From: SIG447 sp045577075
GTDB taxonomy: Bacteria > Bacillota > Clostridia > UMGS1883 > UMGS1540
Length of the DNA: 42,170 bases
Direction of reading: 5' to 3'
Assembly: GCA_045577075.1 (NCBI GenBank)
Contig: JAZNHR010000024.1
Span: 1-42,170, forward strand
Under the pieces are notes generated by a model. It was given only the letters and a program-made list of their open reading frames with translations. It had not been told where the DNA came from and searched no databases. Each line of letters begins with the position of its first letter. Positions within the stretch are counted from its first letter, which is position 1. Positions 33,597 to 39,109 of the stretch are shown one piece after another. The translations under genes and the position numbers were made by a program.

Positions 33597-33606
33597 AGCC
33601 GGGAAC

Positions 33607-33633
33607 TATAACCGTTTCGAAGAAGCGGTTATA
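33607..33633 (+). repeat. Hairpin at the left edge of the S23-type element
   Basis: TATAACCG pairs perfectly with CGGTTATA around an 11-nt loop, and the right arm is part of the 48-bp direct repeat. Its loop-side sequence CCGTTTCGAAG recurs as an 11-bp inverted copy at 33686-33696. Confidence 0.65.
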
Positions 33634-33662
33634 CCATGCCCTTTGGCAAAGCCAAATCCATA
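33615..33662 (+). repeat. 48-bp direct repeat, copy 1, flanking the S23-type gene
   Basis: This stretch matches 34121-34168 at 45 of 48 positions. It contains TTTGGCAAAGCCAAA, a small hairpin. The two copies bracket the four-helix-bundle gene and are 506 bp apart. Confidence 0.88.
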
Positions 33663-33759
33663 GTTCTAAACTCTAAACTCGAAAACTTCGAAACGGGTTA
33701 TGAGTTATGAATGCCTTGCATATTTAGAGTAGCTTCGCTACGTTTTTAAAGGGGAATCC

Positions 33760-34116
33760 ATGGCAGAGAGTATATTAAGAGACAAGTCAAAGGAATTTGC
33801 AAAACAAATTATCTTCCTTTGCCGCGAAATGAAAGAACAACATGTTGAATATGCGCTGACCAATCAGCTGCTGCGTTGCGGTACTTCCATTGGAGCGAAT
33901 ATACACGAAGCAAAATACGCGCAAGGGACAAAAGATTTTATTTCAAAGTTTGAGATCGCATTAAAAGAATGTAATGAATGTGAATATTGGCTTACTCTTT
34001 TACATGAAACAGACAGCATTGATGAAAAAATCTTTTTATCATTGCAAAAGGAATGTATTACCCTTCGCAGAATGCTTGTTTCTTCGGTTACAACTTTAAA
34101 ACGCAAAATAGATTGA
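33760..34116 (+). CDS. Four-helix-bundle protein (S23, 23S rRNA intervening-sequence type)
   Basis: This 118-residue protein consists of four amphipathic helices and matches the S23/IVP family first seen in intervening sequences of 23S rRNA genes and common as stand-alone genes. Family marks include FAKQIIFLCREM, LTNQLLRCGTSIGANIHEA and ALKECNECEYWLTLL. Its function is unknown; related folds include Avd of diversity-generating retroelements. GGGG precedes the ATG. It lies between 48-bp direct repeats, outside any rRNA gene, inserted between the HIT gene and cwlD. No reverse transcriptase or recombinase is present. Confidence 0.88.
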   Translation: MAESILRDKSKEFAKQIIFLCREMKEQHVEYALTNQLLRCGTSIGANIHEAKYAQGTKDFISKFEIALKECNECEYWLTLLHETDSIDEKIFLSLQKECITLRRMLVSSVTTLKRKID

Positions 34117-34120
34117 GCGA

Positions 34121-34168
34121 TTTCGAAGAAGCGGTTATATCATACCATTTGGCAAAGCCAAATCCATA
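34121..34168 (+). repeat. 48-bp direct repeat, copy 2, flanking the S23-type gene
   Basis: Second copy of the repeat at 33615-33662, with three mismatches clustered in the middle. It begins 5 bp after the S23-type stop codon. Confidence 0.88.
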
Positions 34169-34183
34169 ACACAAAAACCATAC

Positions 34184-34215
34184 AAAAAAGGCAATCGCAT
34201 AGCGATTGCCTTTTT
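34184..34215. terminator. Terminator before cwlD
   Basis: GGCAATCGC pairs with GCGATTGCC around a 3-nt loop, with six A before and five T after it, so it should work on both strands. It separates the alaS-HIT-S23 unit from cwlD. Confidence 0.92.
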
Positions 34216-34259
34216 CATATTTCACCTTTCTTTCGCATACTGTAAAGAGAGGTGGTTTT

Positions 34260-34964
34260 ATGCTTGTCATTTTAAAAAGAGGCGGCATTTTGTTTTTGGC
34301 ACTCCTTGTCATTATTTCTTTCCTTGTTTTTTCGCTGCGAAAGCCGGAAGCTGTCCAAACGGCGCAAGTGGCAGAGAACGTCATTCTCATTGATGCCGGT
34401 CACGGCACGCCGGACGGCGGTGCCGTGGGCGCAAAATCCGGCGTCCTTGAGAAGGACTTGAATCTTGCCATTTCTTCAAAGCTTGCGGAAAAGCTTCGGG
34501 CGGAAGGCGAAGAAGTCCAAGAAACAAGGGTAGCGGACGAGGGACTATACAAAAGCGATAACGCCTCCATTCGGCAAAAAAAGCAGGAGGACATGAAAAA
34601 AAGAGTGTCCATGGCAAACAGCGAGGGCGTCTCCATGCTTGTCAGCATTCACATGAATCACTTTACGGACGCAAAGTACAGTGGCCCCCAGATTTTTTAT
34701 CAAAAAGGGAGTGAAGAAGGCAAACGCTTGGCAGAAGCAATCCGCCTTGCCATTTTAGAGGATATCGGCCCCCACTGCACGAGAGAGATAAAGCCCACGG
34801 GAGACCTATATCTTCTGCGCCAAACGAAGGTACCGGCCGTGATTGTGGAATGCGGATTTTTGTCAAATGCAGAAGAAGAAGCCCTTTTAAATGACGAAGC
34901 ATACCGAGACAAAATGGCTGCCGCTATTTGCAAAGGAATTCTAAATTTTAAAAAGCAGGCATAA
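34260..34964 (+). CDS. cwlD: N-acetylmuramoyl-L-alanine amidase, CwlD-like
   Basis: This 234-residue Amidase_3 enzyme has an N-terminal membrane or signal helix (about 8-25). The zinc and catalytic residues are H48 (IDAGHG), E64 (LEKDLN), H131 (IHMNHF) and E197 (VECGFLSN). In sporulating Firmicutes CwlD removes stem peptides so that muramic-delta-lactam can be made in the spore cortex, and length and arrangement fit CwlD best; another Amidase_3 autolysin is possible. I chose the ATG at 34260 with GAGAGG upstream. Its promoter was not identified. A small protein gene follows after 47 bp. Confidence 0.87.
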   Translation: MLVILKRGGILFLALLVIISFLVFSLRKPEAVQTAQVAENVILIDAGHGTPDGGAVGAKSGVLEKDLNLAISSKLAEKLRAEGEEVQETRVADEGLYKSDNASIRQKKQEDMKKRVSMANSEGVSMLVSIHMNHFTDAKYSGPQIFYQKGSEEGKRLAEAIRLAILEDIGPHCTREIKPTGDLYLLRQTKVPAVIVECGFLSNAEEEALLNDEAYRDKMAAAICKGILNFKKQA

Positions 34965-35011
34965 AACAGCCCGCTTTTGCCTATACTTGTCCATAAAGGG
35001 AGGTTTTGGAA

Positions 35012-35257
35012 ATGGAAACAAACTTTTCACAAATTGCCGGCGTTTTTACGCGGCTGAAACAGGAAAAACCCGAGAAACCGCAAGATCGGGAACTGTATAA
35101 ACTGATTCAGGAAACGCAGGAGGAGCTTGCCCGGTGCCGCCAAAATCTAATGTTTGCCGATTCCCAGGCGCTTACCGATATGTACATCTATTCCATAAAG
35201 GCGCACGAACTCAGATACGCCCATCTTCTGCGTCTTGCCAAGGCGGACGCAGTATGA
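35012..35257 (+). CDS. Small helical protein, DUF2508/YaaL-like
   Basis: This 81-residue soluble protein has two predicted helices: the first around KLIQETQEELARCRQNLMFA, the second around YSIKAHELRYAHLLRLAKAD. The A-(H)E-x-RY-x-x-LL ending resembles the DUF2508 (YaaL) family, but I am not sure. GGGAGG lies eight bases before the ATG at 35012; a TTG at 35006 is less likely. Function unknown. It lies downstream of cwlD in the same direction. Confidence 0.7.
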   Translation: METNFSQIAGVFTRLKQEKPEKPQDRELYKLIQETQEELARCRQNLMFADSQALTDMYIYSIKAHELRYAHLLRLAKADAV

Positions 35258-35310
35258 ACAGGGGCTGTACAAAAAGTCCGGATCGCAAGAGGCAAATTTT
35301 TGACGAGAAT

Positions 35311-35381
35311 GATATAATCCCCTTAGAATAGTCTTGAAATGTTTTTGTTATTTCAAGTGTCTACTCTAAGGGGATTATATC
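35311..35381. repeat. MITE-like hairpin related to the IS3 remnant end
   Basis: A left arm (35311-35340) and right arm (35350-35381) pair almost completely around a 9-nt loop; the right arm carries three extra bases and one substitution. It lies between the convergent DUF2508-like and DtxR-type genes and could also terminate transcription, although there is no T tract. Confidence 0.8.
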
Positions 35382-35383
35382 AC
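35338..35383 (-). repeat. 46-bp repeat, copy 2
   Basis: Read on the minus strand, this is identical over 46 bp to 15098-15143, the left end of the IS3 remnant. Confidence 0.9.
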
Positions 35384-35404
35384 TTTATTTACATTCCCTT
35401 TTTG

Positions 35405-35776
35405 CTACTCGGAAAACCTGAATAGGTGTTCTTTAATTTTTTCAAACGCCTGGTCGCTGATATCATGCTCGATTTTGCAGCTGTCTTCATATGCCGTTTC
35501 CTCGTCCACGCCAAGGAGAATCAGCGCCTTTGCAATCACTTGATGCCGCTCATATACCCTTTGTGCAATTTCCAGTCCCTTTTCTGTAAGGGTAATACCG
35601 CCGTCCTCTTCCATCACAATATATCCTTCTGTACGGAAGTGCTTCATGGCAACAGACACGCTGGGTTTTGAAAAATGCAGTTCGTTAGCAATGTCAATGC
35701 TGCGAACGTATCCTTTTTTCGTTTTGAGCATAAAAATGGTTTCCAGATAATTTTCAGCGGATTCTTTAATTTGCAT
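35405..35776 (-). CDS. DtxR/MntR-family metal-dependent repressor, probably iron-sensing
   Basis: This 123-residue regulator has an N-terminal winged helix (SIDIANELHFSKPSVSVAMK) and a short metal-binding and dimerisation domain, with no SH3 domain, like MntR in length. The metal site reads C100-K-I-E103-H104, matching the Cys-x-x-Glu-His of iron sensors DtxR/IdeR rather than the Glu-x-x-Glu-His of MntR. The position equivalent to MntR Asp8 is Asn9. AAAGGAG precedes the ATG. With the feo genes 3 kb away, it is the likely iron regulator. It has its own promoter downstream of copA. Confidence 0.85.
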   Translation of the reverse strand: MQIKESAENYLETIFMLKTKKGYVRSIDIANELHFSKPSVSVAMKHFRTEGYIVMEEDGGITLTEKGLEIAQRVYERHQVIAKALILLGVDEETAYEDSCKIEHDISDQAFEKIKEHLFRFSE

Positions 35777-35805
35777 TTCCTTCTCCTTTCGTGCCTTGTA
35801 AAAGT

Positions 35806-35834
35806 ATTATACTACACGAATAGCGGAAAGTCAA
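35806..35834 (-). promoter_or_regulatory. Promoter of the DtxR-type regulator
   Basis: The minus strand has TTGACT (35834-35829), a 17-bp spacer and TATAAT (35811-35806), immediately after the copA stop codon. Confidence 0.85.
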
Positions 35835-35838
35835 GCAT

Positions 35839-38313
35839 TTACATATCAGTAACGGTGTACCCCTGCGCCTCGACGGCTGCCTTTAAAACAGCATCCTCTA
35901 CTGCATGGGAGAGGGTTACGATGGCAGTTCCCGTTTCATGGCTACAAACTGCGCCTTCGACGCCGTTAATTGCCTCTAACGTCTGTTTAACTCTGCCTTC
36001 GCAGTGTGGGCACATCATGCCTTCAATTTTCATTACTTTTTCCATTTGTTTCGTCTCCTTTTTCTTTTTAAATTTATCGCCCTGTGTGCTGTGGATTTTT
36101 AAGAAATTCAGCCGCAAGGCGTTTGCTACAACACAGAAGCTCGAAAGGCTCATGGCCGCTGCCCCAAACATCGGGTGGAGCTGAAGCCCCAGTAGCGGCA
36201 AAAACGCACCTGCCGCCAAGGGAATCCCGAGGGTGTTATAGAGAAACGCCCAAAAGAGATTTTCGTGGATATTCCGTAGGGTGCCGCGCCCGAGGCGAAT
36301 GGCCGCCACCGCATCGGAAAGGCGGCTTTTCGTAAGCACCGCGTCGGCAGCGTCAATGGCTACATCCGTGCCGGCACCGATGGCAATGCCGAGGTCTGCG
36401 CGGGTTAGTGCCGGGGCGTCGTTTATGCCGTCGCCCACCATTGCCGTTTTGCCTCTTAAAAGAAGGGAACGAATTTTTTCTTCCTTCTCGTCCGGCTTGA
36501 CCCCTGCAAAAATTTCGTCTATACCCACTGCGCGACCAATGGCGGCGGCAGTCTTTTCATTGTCACCCGTCAGCATCACGGTGCGAATGCCCATCCGCTT
36601 GAAAGCCGCAATGGCATCACGGCTATCCGGCTTTACGGCGTCCTGCACCGCAATAATGCCGAGTGGTTTTTCTGTCCCTGCAAAAAACAGGGGCGTTTTT
36701 CCTTCCTCCGCAAGGGATTCAGCCGTCTTTTGCAGAGAGGAGGGGATTTCGGCATATTGGGATATAAAACGAAGGCTGCCGCCAAAAACGGCTTTGCCGC
36801 CAAAGCGTGCCGAAACGCCGCCGCCGGGGGCAACGGTAAAGTCCTCGCTTTCGGGGCGGGGGAGTGCCCTTTCGCTTGCCGCCGTGGTAATGGCACGGGC
36901 TAAGGGGTGCTCGCTTTTAGCTTCCAGCCCATAGGCGAGAGACAGAAGTTCGTCCGCACTTATCCCGTCCGCAGGGATAAGGTCCGTCACCACAGGGGTG
37001 CCGCTCGTAATCGTACCCGTTTTATCAAGGGCCACGATTTCGATTCTGCCTGCCATTTCCAGCGCCGCCGCCGTTTTAAATAAAATGCCGTTTTTGGCAC
37101 CAAGACCGCTACCCACCATAATTGCCACAGGCGTTGCAAGCCCGAGGGCGCAGGGACAGCTGATGACGAGTACGGAAATCGCTTTCGTCAAAGCAAATCC
37201 GATGTTTCGCCCCAAAAGGAGCCAAATGATGGCGGTAATCAGACTTATCGTCATCACAACCGGTACAAAAACGCCGGAAACCTTGTCAGCCGCTTTGGCG
37301 ATGGGGGCTTTCGTGGCAGAAGCGTCAGAAACCATTTTAATAATTTGCGCAAGCGTTGTGTCCTCTCCAACACCTGTTGCCCGGCACTTTAAAAAGCCGG
37401 TGGAAAGGACAGTGCCGGCGGAAACGCTGTCCCCTACAGTCTTTTCCACCGGAATGCTTTCGCCTGTGAGTGCCGCCTCGTCTGCCGCACCGTGACCTTC
37501 CAAAACCACGCCGTCCGCACCGATGCCGCTACCGCTTTTAAGAATAAAAATGTCTCCTTTTATAATAGAAGAAACCGGCACTTCCACTTCCTTGCCGTCT
37601 TTTAAAACGAGGGCAGTTTTCGGGGAGAGCGCCATAAGACTACGAAGGGCATTTGTAGTTTTTCCCTTTGCCCGGGCTTCTAACAGCTTTCCCACGGTAA
37701 TCAGCACTAGTATCATGGCGGCAGATTCAAAATATAAGCCGTGGAGTAGTGCCATGGGCGTTTCGCTGTTTGTCATGGCAAATAAGAGCCATACGCTATA
37801 TAAAAAGGAAGCACCGCTGCCAAGAGAAACGAGGGTATCCATGTTGGGCGCACGGTGCATGAGCCCTAGGGTGCCGCTTATAAAAAACTTCTGGTTTATA
37901 ACGAGCACAATGGCGGAAAGGAGCATTTGCAAAAGCCCTACTGCCACAGGATTTTCGAAGAAAAACGGGGGCAGGGGCAGAGAAAGCATATTGTGCCCCA
38001 TGGAAACGTACATCAGGAGCAGTAAAAAGGCGAGAGAGGAAAACAGCCGCCTCTTTATCGTGGAAATTTCCTTGTCGGGCGTATCTTTTTCGGCAGGCTT
38101 TTCGGCACTTTCTTTGCCTATCGGTGCCGCGCCGTAGCCGGCTTTTTCCACTGCCGCAATGATTTCCGCATCCGTGGCGGTGCCGTCTACCTGCATGGTA
38201 TTTGTTAAAAGATTTACAGTGCATGCAGAAACGCCGGCAAGACCCGACACGGCCTTTTCCACTCTCGCACTGCACGCCGCACAGCTCATGCCGGTGATTT
38301 TATAGGTTTGCAT
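35839..38313 (-). CDS. copA: Copper-exporting P1B-type ATPase with fused C-terminal CopZ-like domain
   Basis: This 824-residue copper pump has an N-terminal metal-binding HMA domain with GMSCAAC (C11, C14), membrane helices, and a TGES actuator. The intramembrane CPC motif (386-388) fixes it as Cu+-specific. Phosphorylation motif DKTGT follows at D430, and GDGIND is near the nucleotide-binding end. After the last helices a Lys-rich linker joins a complete second HMA domain with GMMCPHC (C768, C771). That domain is preceded by a strong internal ribosome binding site and ATG. AAGGAGG precedes the main ATG, 11 bp after csoR. Confidence 0.95.
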   Translation of the reverse strand: MQTYKITGMSCAACSARVEKAVSGLAGVSACTVNLLTNTMQVDGTATDAEIIAAVEKAGYGAAPIGKESAEKPAEKDTPDKEISTIKRRLFSSLAFLLLLMYVSMGHNMLSLPLPPFFFENPVAVGLLQMLLSAIVLVINQKFFISGTLGLMHRAPNMDTLVSLGSGASFLYSVWLLFAMTNSETPMALLHGLYFESAAMILVLITVGKLLEARAKGKTTNALRSLMALSPKTALVLKDGKEVEVPVSSIIKGDIFILKSGSGIGADGVVLEGHGAADEAALTGESIPVEKTVGDSVSAGTVLSTGFLKCRATGVGEDTTLAQIIKMVSDASATKAPIAKAADKVSGVFVPVVMTISLITAIIWLLLGRNIGFALTKAISVLVISCPCALGLATPVAIMVGSGLGAKNGILFKTAAALEMAGRIEIVALDKTGTITSGTPVVTDLIPADGISADELLSLAYGLEAKSEHPLARAITTAASERALPRPESEDFTVAPGGGVSARFGGKAVFGGSLRFISQYAEIPSSLQKTAESLAEEGKTPLFFAGTEKPLGIIAVQDAVKPDSRDAIAAFKRMGIRTVMLTGDNEKTAAAIGRAVGIDEIFAGVKPDEKEEKIRSLLLRGKTAMVGDGINDAPALTRADLGIAIGAGTDVAIDAADAVLTKSRLSDAVAAIRLGRGTLRNIHENLFWAFLYNTLGIPLAAGAFLPLLGLQLHPMFGAAAMSLSSFCVVANALRLNFLKIHSTQGDKFKKKKETKQMEKVMKIEGMMCPHCEGRVKQTLEAINGVEGAVCSHETGTAIVTLSHAVEDAVLKAAVEAQGYTVTDM
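36043..36060 (-). promoter_or_regulatory. Internal ribosome binding site and start for a free CopZ-like product
   Basis: Within copA and in the same frame, AAGGAG (36060-36055) is followed nine bases later by ATG (36045). Translation from here would give a 68-residue CopZ-like copper chaperone (35839-36045) identical to the C-terminal domain. That both products are made is an inference. Confidence 0.55.
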
Positions 38314-38324
38314 GGTGTCCCTCC

Positions 38325-38621
38325 TTACTTCATCATTTTTTGGAGAAGCAGTAAAAGCGCATCTACTGTTTCCATATTCCCGTTTTGAATATCCTCGGTT
38401 ACACAGGAACGGATATGGCTCCCCAAAAGCTCTCGGCTAAAGGCGGAAAGGGCGGAAGAGGCGGCGGAGACCTGCACCAAAATGTCCGGGCAGTATGCGT
38501 CCTCCTCTACCATAGCGCGAAGTCCCCGAATCTGTCCTTCAATTCTGGAGAGCCGGTTTACAAGACTTTTTTTCTCCGCATCACATCGTATTTTTTTCTT
38601 CGTGCAACAACAGTTTTCCAT
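38325..38621 (-). CDS. csoR: Copper-sensing transcriptional repressor CsoR
   Basis: This 98-residue all-helical repressor has the Cu+ ligands C44 (YCPD), H69 and C73 (GSHIRSC), the Cys-His-Cys set of true CsoR proteins. The LVNRLSRIEGQIRGLRAMVEED segment is the family signature. A Cys-rich N-terminus (ENCCCTKKKIRC) adds four possible thiol ligands. AAAGGA precedes the ATG. It is cotranscribed with copA, 11 bp upstream of it, and a perfect G/C palindrome lies at its promoter, so autoregulation is expected. Confidence 0.95.
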   Translation of the reverse strand: MENCCCTKKKIRCDAEKKSLVNRLSRIEGQIRGLRAMVEEDAYCPDILVQVSAASSALSAFSRELLGSHIRSCVTEDIQNGNMETVDALLLLLQKMMK

Positions 38622-38648
38622 ATTGCATGTTCCTTTACGAGATTTTAT

Positions 38649-38665
38649 ATACCCCCAGGGGGTAT
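38649..38665. promoter_or_regulatory. CsoR operator
   Basis: ATACCCCCAGGGGGTAT is a perfect palindrome around the central base and matches the known CsoR operator type. It begins 4 bp after the -10 on the minus strand, over the transcription start. Confidence 0.88.
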
Positions 38666-38669
38666 TTTT

Positions 38670-38698
38670 ACTATATCCTATTTTGCCCCATTTGTCAA
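38670..38698 (-). promoter_or_regulatory. Promoter of csoR-copA
   Basis: The minus strand has TTGACA (38698-38693), a 17-bp spacer and TATAGT (38675-38670), directly followed by the CsoR palindrome. Confidence 0.88.
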
Positions 38699-38733
38699 GG
38701 CAAAATAATTTTTTTTATTTTTTCAAAAAAGTA

Positions 38734-38762
38734 TTGACAACCGGGGCGAGTTGTGGTAGACT
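38734..38762 (+). promoter_or_regulatory. Promoter of feoA
   Basis: TTGACA (38734-38739), a 17-bp spacer and TAGACT (38757-38762) lie 46 bp before the feoA start. A/T tracts just upstream could act as an UP element. Confidence 0.82.
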
Positions 38763-38785
38763 AACTAAAGTTAGATAAAGCTAAT
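38761..38785 (+). promoter_or_regulatory. Candidate iron-regulator operator at the feoA promoter
   Basis: A perfect palindrome CTAACT-AA-AGTTAG (38761-38774) overlaps the -10 and the start site and runs into GTTAG-N6-CTAAT (38770-38785). The second motif recurs before feoB. The regulator is inferred to be the nearby DtxR-type protein. Confidence 0.6.
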
Positions 38786-38808
38786 CGCAAAGAAAGTGGG
38801 TGAGAGAA

Positions 38809-39021
38809 ATGACGCTACGCGAGGCGGAAGAAGGAAAAGAATACATCATCAAGCGCATTGAAACGGACGACGAAGAGCTGAATGCCTTTCTGTTTTCCCT
38901 CGGCTGTTACAGCGGCGAACCGATTACGGTCATTTCTCATCTGAAGGGTGGCTGTGTTGTTGCGATTTTAGACGGCAGATATACGATTGATACCCAGCTT
39001 GCCGAAGCGATTACAGTGTAA
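38809..39021 (+). CDS. feoA: Ferrous iron transport protein A
   Basis: This 70-residue SH3-like protein supports FeoB in Fe2+ uptake. It has the usual beta-barrel pattern, with LFSLGCYSGEPITVISHLKGGCVVAILDGRYTID and LAEAITV at the end. I chose the ATG at 38809, with GGTGAG upstream, over a GTG at 38800. It heads the feo locus, and a terminator-like hairpin separates it from feoB. Confidence 0.92.
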   Translation: MTLREAEEGKEYIIKRIETDDEELNAFLFSLGCYSGEPITVISHLKGGCVVAILDGRYTIDTQLAEAITV

Positions 39022-39052
39022 AAAATAATCATGGTCGAATGATTATTTTTTT
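39020..39052 (+). terminator. Terminator or attenuator between feoA and feoB
   Basis: An AAAATAATCAT arm pairs with ATGATTATTTT around a 6-nt loop and is followed by further T. It begins at the feoA stop codon. It may make feoA more abundant than feoB or separate the two transcripts. Confidence 0.75.
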
Positions 39053-39060
39053 GCCGAGAG

Positions 39061-39076
39061 GTTAGTCCAAACTAAT
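39061..39076 (+). promoter_or_regulatory. Candidate iron-regulator operator before feoB
   Basis: GTTAG-TCCAAA-CTAAT shares both half-sites and spacing with the motif at 38770-38785. It lies after the feoA terminator and 33 bp before feoB. No convincing -10/-35 pair was found around it. Confidence 0.55.
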
Positions 39077-39109
39077 TAAACGATACATATTCAAGGAGGA
39101 ATTGCAAAG

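Noticed and set aside
33728..33747. Terminator formed by GTAGC-TTC-GCTAC followed by GTTTTT
   Set aside because: The stem is only five to six pairs and lies just before the S23-type ribosome binding site; too weak to list as a terminator.
33615..34168. CRISPR array based on the 48-bp repeats
   Set aside because: There are only two copies 506 bp apart with a gene between them, not short regular spacers.
33597..34260. Diversity-generating retroelement, suggested by the Avd-like four-helix protein
   Set aside because: No reverse transcriptase and no template/variable repeat pair with adenine-biased mismatches is present; the 48-bp repeats flank the gene and differ by three unrelated changes.
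33597..34260. 23S rRNA fragment around the S23-type gene
   Set aside because: The neighbours are protein genes (HIT, cwlD), and no rRNA-like sequence is recognisable on either side.
35311..35381. Rho-independent terminator between the convergent DUF2508-like and DtxR-type genes
   Set aside because: The hairpin is long but lacks a T tract on either strand, and its sequence is explained better as an IS-related repeat.
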